In this document: positions 29,686 to 36,622 of the stretch, piece by piece | Position numbering within the stretch: position 1 is the first letter of the stretch | Layout: each line of letters starts with the position of its first letter | Source: Myxococcaceae bacterium | Lineage (GTDB): Bacteria > Myxococcota > Myxococcia > Myxococcales > Myxococcaceae | Length of the DNA stretch: 37,145 bases | Direction: 5' to 3' | Assembly (NCBI GenBank): GCA_019694595.1 | Contig: JAIBBQ010000044.1 | Location: 1-37,145 of the forward strand | Notes under the pieces: model-generated | Seen by the model: the letters and a program-made list of their open reading frames with translations, nothing else | Told to the model about the DNA's origin: nothing | Databases searched by the model: none | Position numbers and translations under genes: made by a program

Positions 29686-30240
29686 TCACTGGATGACGAT
29701 GTCGGTGACGTAGATGCTGCGCACCGGTGAGCCGGGGACCTGCTGCGCGAGGCGGGTGAGCAGGTCCTTCTTGGCGCGGTCGATGCCTTCGGAGCCGCGC
29801 AGGTCTTCCACCGTGCGGTCGGACAGGTAGGCGATGAACAGCTCGCGAATGGCCGGCATCTGGGTGGTGACGCGCTCCTTCTCGGTCTCCACGCCGACCT
29901 CGAGCTCGAAGGACAGCCGCGCGTAGCGCTCGGCCTCGGGGTTGCGCAGGTGCACCACGAAGTCGGGCAGGCGCACCGTGGGGCCCATGCCCGGGGGCGC
30001 AGCGTGGCCGCCGCCGCCGTGCTCCTCGCCCTTCTTCTCGTGCTCGCCCTTGCCCTTGGCCTCGGCGTCGGCCGGCGGGGCCGCGGCGGGTGGGAAGAGC
30101 AGCACCTTCACCAGGAGCCCCACCAGGAGCAGGGTGTTCACCACCAGCACCCCCGGCACCAGCTTGCTGGGCTTGGGGGCGAGGCCGGCGGCGGCAGCGT
30201 CGGAGGTCTCAGCGGTCTTGGCTTCGGGAGCGTCACTCAT
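29686..30240 (-). CDS. fliL: Flagellar basal body-associated stator protein
   Basis: The 184-residue protein has one membrane helix (about 27-50, VLVVNTLLLVGLLVKVLLF), a charged His/Lys/Glu-rich linker (about 55-80), and a C-terminal domain (about 85-184) with RLPDFVVHLRNPEAERYARLSFELEV, the FliL signature related to stomatin-like folds. FliL surrounds the stator and stabilises MotAB. The ATG at 30240 has an AGGTGA ribosome site. It is the first gene after a strong sigma-54-like promoter and thus the likely head of the fliL-to-sthA operon. Confidence 0.93.
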   Translation of the reverse strand: MSDAPEAKTAETSDAAAAGLAPKPSKLVPGVLVVNTLLLVGLLVKVLLFPPAAAPPADAEAKGKGEHEKKGEEHGGGGHAAPPGMGPTVRLPDFVVHLRNPEAERYARLSFELEVGVETEKERVTTQMPAIRELFIAYLSDRTVEDLRGSEGIDRAKKDLLTRLAQQVPGSPVRSIYVTDIVIQ

Positions 30241-30263
30241 GCGTCACCTGTGGGCCTGGGCAG

Positions 30264-30280
30264 AGCAACCGCCGTGCCTG
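30264..30280 (-). promoter_or_regulatory. Sigma-54 promoter of the fliL operon
   Basis: On the minus strand the bases read CAGGCACGGCGGTTGCT. Against the consensus YTGGCACGRNNNTTGCW only the second base differs, and the GG-N10-GC spacing is exact (GG at 30278-30277, GC at 30266-30265). The predicted transcript would start near 30253, giving a leader of about 13 bases that contains the fliL ribosome site. Confidence 0.8.
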
Positions 30281-30328
30281 CCGTTTGGGCGCCGGGACGT
30301 CATTGCCCTGGCGTGGCGGTGCGCTTTT

Positions 30329-30356
30329 GGGGCCCCAAGGTGGCCTTGGGGGCCCC
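30329..30356. promoter_or_regulatory. Long near-perfect palindrome, enhancer site or hairpin
   Basis: GGGGCCCCAAGG (30329-30340) and CCTTGGGGGCCCC (30344-30356) are complementary over 12 bases with one extra G, around a TGG centre. It lies 35 bases past the motB stop and about 76-103 bases upstream of the predicted sigma-54 start of fliL. That distance fits an enhancer for a sigma-54 activator. As RNA from motB it would also form a very stable hairpin, but AAAA rather than a U-run follows, so an intrinsic terminator is less likely. Confidence 0.5.
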
Positions 30357-30390
30357 GACTGCCGTCAAGCCACTGACGCTCTTGGCCCCT

Positions 30391-31185
30391 TCAGTGGGCG
30401 ACGGTGGCGCTGACGTCGGTGGAATAGAGGTCCACCACCATCTCCACCCGGCGGTTGGCTTCCCGGTGCTCGGGGGTGTCGTTGGGCACCAGGGGGCGGG
30501 CCGACGCCAGGCCGGCGGCGGTGAGCAGCTGGGGCTTGATGTGGTGGCCTTCTTCCAGGAGCGCGGTGACGGTGGACGCGCGGGCAGCCGAAAGGTCCCA
30601 GTTGTTGCGGTAGCGCCCGCCGGCGAAGGTGGTGTCGTCGGTGTGGGCCTCGACGCGGATGGGGCGGCGCAGCTCCTCGAGCTCCTCGCCGATGGCGTCC
30701 AGCACCGGCAGCGCCTCGGGGCGCAGCGCCGCCTGGGCGGGGTCGAAGAAGCGTTGGGCGGCCAGGCGCACGGTGAGCCGGCCGTTGGCGGCCTCGATGA
30801 GCACCGTCTGGTTGAGCCGCTTGTCCTGGAGGTAGGGCTTGAGCTTCTTTTCCAGCCGCCGCTTCACCCCTTCGACCTTCGCCTGGGCCGCGACGGACGC
30901 GCCCTGGCCGCCCTGGCCCGCGGCGCCGCCGTTGCCGAGGTTGGCCGGGCAGCCGCCTTGCGAGGCGGGACCTTCGAAGATGGGGAGCTCGCCGACGCCG
31001 CCGGTGCCGCTGAAGTGCATCGCCCACTTGATGGACTGGGCGGCCTGCTGCACGCGCTTGTTGTCGACGCGGCTCACCGAATACATGACGACGAAGAAGG
31101 CGAACAGCAGGGTGATGAAGTCCGCATAGCTGACGAGCCACCGCTCGTGGTTCTCGTGCTCTTCGTGCTTGTGCTTGCGGGCCAT
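30391..31185 (-). CDS. motB: Flagellar stator protein
   Basis: The 264-residue protein has a His/Glu/Lys-rich cytoplasmic start, one membrane helix holding the proton-coupling aspartate D22 in VSYADFITLLFAFFVVMYS, a linker with a Gly-rich stretch, and a C-terminal OmpA-like peptidoglycan-binding domain (about 130-258, with VEAHTDDT, NNWDLSAARA and EANRRVEMV). MotB anchors the stator to the cell wall and forms the proton channel with MotA. motA is not adjacent: it lies 2.3 kb away across a diguanylate cyclase and an inverted gene pair. The ATG at 31185 follows the GGDEF gene by 41 bases. Confidence 0.95.
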   Translation of the reverse strand: MARKHKHEEHENHERWLVSYADFITLLFAFFVVMYSVSRVDNKRVQQAAQSIKWAMHFSGTGGVGELPIFEGPASQGGCPANLGNGGAAGQGGQGASVAAQAKVEGVKRRLEKKLKPYLQDKRLNQTVLIEAANGRLTVRLAAQRFFDPAQAALRPEALPVLDAIGEELEELRRPIRVEAHTDDTTFAGGRYRNNWDLSAARASTVTALLEEGHHIKPQLLTAAGLASARPLVPNDTPEHREANRRVEMVVDLYSTDVSATVAH

Positions 31186-31226
31186 GGTGACGGTGGGTCG
31201 TCACGCCGCGGCGCGCCGACTCAGGC

Positions 31227-31859
31227 CTACACCGCGACCAGGGACCCGTGGCCGTGCGAGCGCTGGCTCTTCTGGAGCCGCTTGTGGGCGTACATCGCGG
31301 CGTCGGCGCAGCGGACCAGCTCGCGGGCGCTCTTGCCGTCGTCTCCGTAGACCGAGATGCCCACGGAGACGCTGACGCCCCGGGGGAGCGCCTGCATCAG
31401 GCGGGTGGCGGCGGCCTCGCAGTGGCGGCGCTCGACGCCCGGCAGGAGCACCTGGAACTCGTCGCCGCCCACCCGGCAGACCACGTCGTAGGCGCGGAAG
31501 GTGGCGCGCAGGTGGTCGGCCACCCGCTGGATGAGGAGGTCGCCGGCGCCGTGGCCCTGGGTGTCGTTGATCAGCTTGAGGTCGTTGACGTCGATGGCCA
31601 TCACCCCGAAGGACGCCCCGGAGCGCTGGGTGCGGGCGAGTTCCTGATCCAGCCGCTCGTCAAAAGCCCGACGGTTCTGCAGCCCCGTCAACGGATCGGC
31701 GTAGGCCAGCACCTGGAGGTCACTCAGCCGACGCTGGGTGCGCTGGAGCGCCGCATCCATGGCGCGCAGGCGCTGCTCCAGCTCCCGGCGCGACAGGCGG
31801 GCGGGGCCGGGCTGGCCGGTCACCACCTTGAGGCGAACGTGCTCGACCTGGGGCTTCAT
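31227..31859 (-). CDS. Diguanylate cyclase (GGDEF) with short coiled-coil N-terminus
   Basis: The ATG at 31859 gives 210 residues. A basic N-terminal region with a coiled coil (about 20-48) leads into a complete GGDEF domain (about 50-200) starting at DPLTGLQNRRAF. The active loop GGDEF is at 131-135, metal-binding D in AIDVNDLK is present, and the inhibitory I-site RAYD (122-125) is exactly five residues before GGDEF. It should make cyclic di-GMP from GTP and be inhibited by it. No sensor or membrane domain is visible. The gene lies directly before motB on the same strand (41-base gap), so it may adjust motor function or flagellar expression. Confidence 0.92.
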   Translation of the reverse strand: MKPQVEHVRLKVVTGQPGPARLSRRELEQRLRAMDAALQRTQRRLSDLQVLAYADPLTGLQNRRAFDERLDQELARTQRSGASFGVMAIDVNDLKLINDTQGHGAGDLLIQRVADHLRATFRAYDVVCRVGGDEFQVLLPGVERRHCEAAATRLMQALPRGVSVSVGISVYGDDGKSARELVRCADAAMYAHKRLQKSQRSHGHGSLVAV

Positions 31860-32060
31860 CGCGGTCCTCCGAGTTGCGTTCGAGGCTTTCCGTGGTGTCG
31901 ACACGCGGGTGTCCTTTTCGAAAGGCCGCAGGCGCCTGACCCGGCCGTCGGCGTTGACCTGCCCCTGATCGCTTCGAATGCGTTGATCTTCTGACGCCAT
32001 CTCGCTCGCAAGGCCTTTGCATGCTCGAGGCCAAACCCACGCAACGCGAGGAGCCAGGTC
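31860..32060. promoter_or_regulatory. Divergent control region between the diguanylate cyclase and the MinD-like gene
   Basis: The 201-base spacer holds a perfect 10-bp palindrome GTGTCGACAC (31895-31904), a CCTTT-TCG-AAAGG inverted repeat (31913-31925), and on the minus strand a GG-N10-GC pair (TTGGC...ATGCA, 32018-32034) that partly fits a sigma-54 promoter, about 150 bases before the cyclase start. On the plus strand GAGGAG lies before the MinD-like ATG. It is less GC-rich than the flanking genes. Confidence 0.35.
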
Positions 32061-33008
32061 ATGACGAGGCGGGTGGCGGAGCGGATCATCTCCATCGGGG
32101 GCGGCAAGGGCGGGGTGGGGAAGAGTGTGGTGGCGGCCAACCTCGCCGTGGCGATGGCGGAAGAAGGCCGGGAAGTGGTGCTGGTGGACGCGGACCTCGG
32201 CGCCGCCAACCAGCACACGCTCTTCGGGGTGGAGAAGCCGGGCCCCACGCTGCAGTCGTTCATCGACCATGAAATCGAGTCCCTGGAGCAGGCGCGGGTG
32301 CTGACCAAGGTGCCCCGGCTCACCCTGGTGCGGGGCGCGTCCGCTGTGGTCGGAGCGGCGAACATCTCCCACACCCAGAAGGGGCGGCTCCTGCGCCACA
32401 TCGAGAAGCTGGAGGCGCAGGTGGTGGTGGTCGACGTGGGGGCGGGCACCGCCTTCAACCAGCTCGACCTCTTCGACCTCGCGGACCTCAAGCTGGTGGT
32501 GCTCACCCCGCAGCTGACGTCGATCCAGAACGCGTACGCCTTCGTGAAGGGCGCGGTGTACCGGACGGTGCAGGCGGTGCTGAAGCAGCACGGCTTCGAG
32601 GAGGTGCTGGCGTCGAAGGCCGAGCTCGCGGAGACCGCGCGGCTCGAGGTGCTCCTGCAGGCCACCTTCGACTGCTCCCCCAAGGTGGAAGCCGAGGTGC
32701 GCATGGCGCTGCAGGGCTTCAAGGCACGCCTGTTCGGCAACCAGGTCCAGGACGCGGCGGAGAGCACCGTCTTCCGCGCGGTGGCCCGCATGCTGAACGA
32801 CTTCCTGTCCATCTCCGCGCCCTTCCTGGGCTTCGCGCGCGCCACCCGGGCGCTGCACGACTCGGTCAACCGCCGCCGGCCGTACCTGCTCGACGCCCGC
32901 CACGACGAGAGCGCGCTGGCGCTGCGGCAGACGGCACGGGTGTTGCTCGATGAGCCCGTGGCCGTGCCTCCCACCGCCCAATCGGCGGTGGCGACGGCGG
33001 CGGCGTGA
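32061..33008 (+). CDS. MinD/ParA-like ATPase, second FlhG-like protein
   Basis: The 315-residue product is a SIMIBI ATPase of the MinD/FlhG/ParA group. It has deviant Walker A GGGKGGVGKS (residues 13-22), VLVDADLGAANQHTLFG, and VVDVGAGTAFNQLDLFDLAD. It lacks the N-terminal DQAxxLR helix that FlhG uses to activate FlhF, and its C-terminus does not end in an obvious membrane-targeting helix. It is thus not a plain second FlhG. It is on the plus strand, opposite the flagellar genes around it, and 13 bases before a fliJ-like gene. Roles in polar localisation of flagella, chemoreceptors or motility proteins are all possible; the pairing with fliJ suggests a flagellar one. Confidence 0.85.
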   Translation: MTRRVAERIISIGGGKGGVGKSVVAANLAVAMAEEGREVVLVDADLGAANQHTLFGVEKPGPTLQSFIDHEIESLEQARVLTKVPRLTLVRGASAVVGAANISHTQKGRLLRHIEKLEAQVVVVDVGAGTAFNQLDLFDLADLKLVVLTPQLTSIQNAYAFVKGAVYRTVQAVLKQHGFEEVLASKAELAETARLEVLLQATFDCSPKVEAEVRMALQGFKARLFGNQVQDAAESTVFRAVARMLNDFLSISAPFLGFARATRALHDSVNRRRPYLLDARHDESALALRQTARVLLDEPVAVPPTAQSAVATAAA

Positions 33009-33021
33009 CGAAGGAGCCTTC

Positions 33022-33441
33022 ATGGAACCGGTTCGACTCGACGTGGTGGCGAAGCTGAAGGAACGGGAAGAGGAGCGGCGGCTCGGCGTGCTCGCCGGGG
33101 CGCTGAGCGCGGCACGCGAGGCTGCCGAGGCACTGGCGCAGGCCGAGGCCCAGGCCCGGCGGGAGCACGACCCCAAGGGCACCGCGGCGCAGCTGCTGCT
33201 CGAGGACGCGGCCCAGGCCCGCTCGGTGGTGGTGCGCGAGCGCGCCCGCGAAGCGGCGGCGAAGTCGGCGTCGGTGGCCCAGGACGCGCGTGCCGCGTGG
33301 AACGAGGCGCGCCGCAGTGCCGAGGTGGTGCGCCGGCTGGCCGAGGTGCGCCGCGACGAGCTGGTGGCGGCGCGGGAGAAGAAGGAACAGCGCGCGCTCG
33401 ACGAGCTCACCCTGCTGCGCTTCTCGCGCTCGGCAGGGTAG
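33022..33441 (+). CDS. fliJ: FliJ-like flagellar export coiled-coil protein
   Basis: The 139-residue product is almost entirely charged coiled coil. It begins with an LDVVAKLKEREEERR helix and ends with AAREKKEQRALDELTLLRF, matching the two ends of FliJ and its usual length of about 147. FliJ connects the FliI ATPase to FlhA. ATG 33022 has a perfect AAGGAG ribosome site five bases before it. Sequence identity in FliJ is always low, so the call depends on helix pattern, length and context. Neither fliI nor fliH is in the window, and the gene is inverted relative to the others. An alternative is a generic coiled-coil partner of the adjacent MinD-like ATPase. Confidence 0.65.
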   Translation: MEPVRLDVVAKLKEREEERRLGVLAGALSAAREAAEALAQAEAQARREHDPKGTAAQLLLEDAAQARSVVVRERAREAAAKSASVAQDARAAWNEARRSAEVVRRLAEVRRDELVAAREKKEQRALDELTLLRFSRSAG

Positions 33442-33487
33442 CGCTGCGCGGTTCGAGCCCCCCCGGAGAAGACGACGGCGACGGCGC

Positions 33488-33505
33488 GGCGGCCCTCAGG
33501 CCGCC
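33488..33505. terminator. Hairpin between convergent fliJ and motA
   Basis: GGCGGCC (33488-33494) and GGCCGCC (33499-33505) form a perfect 7-bp stem with a CTCA loop that includes the motA stop codon. It lies in the small gap between the convergent ends of fliJ and motA. There is no T-run, so termination is only suggested by position. Confidence 0.3.
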
Positions 33506-34287
33506 TTGAGCTGCTTGGCGTCGTGACCGCCGCCACCACCGCCGTGCCCGCCGGACAGCGCGTTGAGCTTCTCTTCCAGCACGCGGGGGTTGAGCCCTTC
33601 TTGAATGGAGAGCACGCCTTCGGCGATGAGGATCTTCCGTTCCTTCTCCACGCCCAGGCGGCGCTTGATCTTGTTGGCCATGGGCAGGAACACCAGGTTC
33701 GACGAGCCGACGCCGTAGACCGTGGCGACGAAGGCGACGGCGATGCCGGGGCCGATGGCGTCGGGGTTGGACAGGTTCTCCATCACGTGGATGAGGCCGA
33801 GCACCGCGCCCAGGATGCCGACGGTGGGCGAGAAGCCACCTGCGGACTCGAAGACCTTGGCGCCGACGGTGTTCTCCTCGAACTCGGCTTCGATCTGCCC
33901 TTCGAGCGCCGAGCGGGCGACCGCCGCGTCGACGCCGTCGACCACGAAGCCCACCGCCCGCTTGAGGAACGGGTCGGTGATGCCGGCGAGCTTGCTTTCC
34001 AGCGCCAGCACGCCGTCGCGGCGCGCCACCGCGGCCATGTCCACCAGCTGCTTCACCAGGCCGCCGATGTCCGCCTTCTCTTCCTTGAAGGCCGCCTTGC
34101 CGAGCTTGAGCCCGCGAATGAAGTCCGCCTGGGGGTAGGCGATCATCACTGCGCCGATGGTGCCGCCCATCACGATCATGAAGGCGGTGAGCTGCACCAG
34201 CGAGCCGGCGTGACCGCCTTCCAGCGCCTGTCCGCCGAGGATGCTGCCGATCGCCAACGCGATGCCGCCGAAGGTGAGCTTGTCCAT
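33496..34287 (-). CDS. motA: Flagellar stator protein
   Basis: The 263-residue protein has the four-helix MotA layout: two N-terminal membrane helices, a large cytoplasmic loop (about 60-150, with ADIGGLVKQLVDMAAVARRDGVLALE), then helices in GGFSPTVGILGAVLGLIHVM and AFVATVYGVGSSNLVFLP. The SPTVGILGAVLGL motif is the strongest marker. The loop carries the charged residues that touch FliG. The C-terminus ends in an unusual Gly/His tail (SGGHGGGGGGHDAK). flbD is 3 bases upstream; motB is far downstream behind an inverted pair. The next gene on the other strand converges on it. Confidence 0.95.
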   Translation of the reverse strand: MDKLTFGGIALAIGSILGGQALEGGHAGSLVQLTAFMIVMGGTIGAVMIAYPQADFIRGLKLGKAAFKEEKADIGGLVKQLVDMAAVARRDGVLALESKLAGITDPFLKRAVGFVVDGVDAAVARSALEGQIEAEFEENTVGAKVFESAGGFSPTVGILGAVLGLIHVMENLSNPDAIGPGIAVAFVATVYGVGSSNLVFLPMANKIKRRLGVEKERKILIAEGVLSIQEGLNPRVLEEKLNALSGGHGGGGGGHDAKQLKAA

Positions 34288-34290
34288 GGG

Positions 34291-34503
34291 TCATGACTCC
34301 GGAGGCGGCATGACCGCCAGGGCAGGGTGGGTACGGCGACGGAACGCGATGGTGCGGTTGACGATGTCGTTGACCGACTCCTTCACCACCATGTGGCCGC
34401 CGGTGCTGAAGGTGAGCACGGTGTCCGGGGTGTCCTCGACCATGAGGATGAGGTCCTCGTTGACCACCGTCTGCTTGCCGTCGAGGCGGGTGACGAGAAT
34501 CAT
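34291..34503 (-). CDS. flbD: FlbD family flagellar protein
   Basis: The 70-residue protein matches the small FlbD family often located between flgE and motA: an MILVTRLDGK start, NEDLILMVEDTPDTVLTF, and GGHMVVKESVNDIV. This family (also called swarming motility protein) has no proven biochemical role, and it is unrelated to the Caulobacter sigma-54 activator with the same name. It lies 9 bases after flgE and 3 before motA. Confidence 0.88.
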   Translation of the reverse strand: MILVTRLDGKQTVVNEDLILMVEDTPDTVLTFSTGGHMVVKESVNDIVNRTIAFRRRTHPALAVMPPPES

Positions 34504-34512
34504 CGCCGTCGC

Positions 34513-35805
34513 CTAGCGCTTGAGCGCGATGAGCTCGTTGAGGAGCTGATCCGCGGTGGTGATGGTCTTGGAGTTCGCCTGGTAGCCGCGCTGGGCGGCG
34601 ATCATGCGGACGAACTCGGTCGCCAGGTCGACGTTCGACTGCTCCAGCGCGCCGGAGGCGATGGAGCCCAGCCCGCCCGCGGCCGGCTTGCCCACCACCG
34701 CGTCGCCCGAGCCGGGGACCTGGCCGTAGAGGTTGCCGCCGAGGCGCTCGAGCTGGTCGGGCGCGGAGAAGTCCGCCAGCGCCACCTGGCCGAGCGCGCG
34801 GCTCTGCCCGTTGGTGAATGTGCCGGTCACCACGCCCTTGGCGTCGATGCTGATGCGCGCGAGCTGGCCCGACGAGTACCCGTCCTGGCTGAGGAAGGTC
34901 GTCGCCGACGGCTGGTTGCCGTACTGGGTGATGCCCGCGACGCCGGTGCCGCCGCCGCCGGTGGGGTCGCCCAGGTTGAAGGTGAGCGTCTGCGGGTTGC
35001 GCGCGTTGATGGGGTTGAAGGTGCCGGTCTGGGTGCTGGCGGTCAGCTTGCCGCTGGTGTCGAAGGTCATCGTGCCGCCGGCGATCTCCGTCGGCGTGCC
35101 CGCGGTGCCGCCGGTGAGGCCGCCGCCGTCGGTGAGCGCGTGCCAGTCCCAGCCGGTCGCCGTCTTGCGGTAGTAGATGGACACCTGGTGGGCGTTGCCC
35201 AGCGAGTCGTACACCGTGGTGCTGTTGGAGAAGTTCGACGTGGTGGCCGCGTTGAGCGGGTCGAACGGCGCGGTGAGCACCGGGGAATTGGGGTCCAGGT
35301 TCGCGCGCACGGTGATGCCGGCGGTGGCCGACGGCGGCGAGGTGGCGTCGCCCACCTTGAGGTCGCCCATCTGGCCGGTGATGGCCCCGGTGGCGTCGGC
35401 CTGGTAGCCCTGCACGGTGAGGCCTTCGAGGTTCACCAGCGCGCCGTTCTTGTCGACCGTGAACTGGCCGGCCCGCGTGTAGAAGGTGCCGTCGGAGCCG
35501 TTGTGGTTGCCCTTCACCACGAAGAAGCCGCCGCCCTGGATGGCGAGGTCCGTCGCCAGGCCGGTGTTGGTGAGCGCGCCCTGCGTCACCAGCTTCTGGA
35601 TGGCCTGCACCCGCGCGCCCCAGCCCTGCTGACTGCTGCCGGCGCCGCCGATGATGTTCTGCGCCAGCGCGTCCTCGAAGGAAGCGCGGCCTGCCTTGAA
35701 GCCGATGGTGTTCGCGTTGGCGATGTTGTCGCCGATGGTCGTCAGGTCGGCGGAGTTGGACTCCAGGCCGGAGACGCCGGTGTACATCGAGGACATCAGG
35801 CTCAT
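34513..35805 (-). CDS. flgE: Flagellar hook protein
   Basis: The 430-residue protein has the rod/hook/HAP signature at both ends: SMYTGVSGLESNSADLTTIGDNIANANTIGFKAGR at the N-terminus (shown here in parts: GDNIANANT, GFKAGR) and a C-terminal coiled-coil ending in LATEFVRMIAAQRGYQANSKTITTADQLL-type sequence (AAQRGYQANSK, TTADQLLNEL). The middle domains (about 150-330) are Thr/Gly/Asn-rich, as in exported hook proteins. FlgE polymerises to make the hook. flgD lies 31 bases upstream, in the usual flgD-flgE order. Confidence 0.95.
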   Translation of the reverse strand: MSLMSSMYTGVSGLESNSADLTTIGDNIANANTIGFKAGRASFEDALAQNIIGGAGSSQQGWGARVQAIQKLVTQGALTNTGLATDLAIQGGGFFVVKGNHNGSDGTFYTRAGQFTVDKNGALVNLEGLTVQGYQADATGAITGQMGDLKVGDATSPPSATAGITVRANLDPNSPVLTAPFDPLNAATTSNFSNSTTVYDSLGNAHQVSIYYRKTATGWDWHALTDGGGLTGGTAGTPTEIAGGTMTFDTSGKLTASTQTGTFNPINARNPQTLTFNLGDPTGGGGTGVAGITQYGNQPSATTFLSQDGYSSGQLARISIDAKGVVTGTFTNGQSRALGQVALADFSAPDQLERLGGNLYGQVPGSGDAVVGKPAAGGLGSIASGALEQSNVDLATEFVRMIAAQRGYQANSKTITTADQLLNELIALKR

Positions 35806-35836
35806 GGTCTTGCCTTTCGGGTGCGGGGCTTCGGGG

Positions 35837-36607
35837 TCAGAGGGTCGGGTGGCGAATGGACTCGAGCAGCGCGGTGAGCTCGGCGCTGGAGAGCGGCGTC
35901 GGCGAGGCGGCGGCGCTCGCGGCGGCGGAAGCGGCCGGGCTCGAGGCTTCCTTGAGCGCGGTGACGTCGGCGAGCTTGATGCGCTGGCCGTTCTGCAGGA
36001 GCAGCTCGGCGTAGCCCGACTCGAAGGACACGCCGGTGATGCGGCTCTTGCCCTGGGAGCTGCAGTCGACGCTGTGCCCCGCGGTGTCGGCCGCGGTGAA
36101 GGTGACGGTGTAGTGGCCCGCGGGCACCATGGCGCCGCTGGCGTCGCGCCCGTCCCAGGTGGACTCCAGCGCGCCCTGCGCGTGGTTGCCCAGGGTGAGC
36201 GTGCGCACCGTGCGCCCGGCGGAGTCCTTGATGGTGGCGGTCACCGTGGCGGCATCGCCGCTCAGCTGCGCCGACAGGGGCACCGGCCCGCCCGCCGCGT
36301 CGACGCCGTCGGTCCGGTAGATGGCGTCCTTCCCCACGAGGGAGGCGGCCTGGAGCTGGTTGTTCGACGTCTGCGCCATGAGCAGCGCGTCGAGGCGCGC
36401 GCCCTGCTGCTGCTGCTGCTCGACGTTGGAGAACTGGGCGAGCTGCGCGACGAAGGCCTGGCTGTCCATCGGCGAGAGCGGGTCCTGGTTGCCCAGCTGC
36501 GACATCAGCAGCTTGAGGAAGTCGTCCTTGCCGAGGGCGCTCTTCGGCGGCGCGCTCGGCGCGGCGCCGTCGCTGCTGCTGGTGCTGGAGACGTTGGAGA
36601 CGGCCAT
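35837..36607 (-). CDS. flgD: Flagellar hook capping protein
   Basis: The 256-residue product has a disordered Ser-rich start, the conserved FlgD_N block [18 protein letters not shown], then [18 protein letters not shown] followed by an unusual run of five glutamines. FlgD Tudor/FLG-Ig-like domains follow (about 85-200, with [22 protein letters not shown] in pieces and [10 protein letters not shown]). It also has an extra C-terminal tail with [12 protein letters not shown] and a [21 protein letters not shown] segment. FlgD caps the growing hook. It lies between fliK and flgE. Confidence 0.93.
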   Translation of the reverse strand: MAVSNVSSTSSSDGAAPSAPPKSALGKDDFLKLLMSQLGNQDPLSPMDSQAFVAQLAQFSNVEQQQQQGARLDALLMAQTSNNQLQAASLVGKDAIYRTDGVDAAGGPVPLSAQLSGDAATVTATIKDSAGRTVRTLTLGNHAQGALESTWDGRDASGAMVPAGHYTVTFTAADTAGHSVDCSSQGKSRITGVSFESGYAELLLQNGQRIKLADVTALKEASSPAASAAASAAASPTPLSSAELTALLESIRHPTL

Positions 36608-36622
36608 GGTGCTGGGACTCCT

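Noticed and set aside
22984-30240. Virulence-type type III secretion system rather than flagellum
   Set aside because: motA, motB, fliL, flgD, flgE, flhF and a FliA-type sigma factor are flagellar only, and no secretin, needle or effector gene is present.
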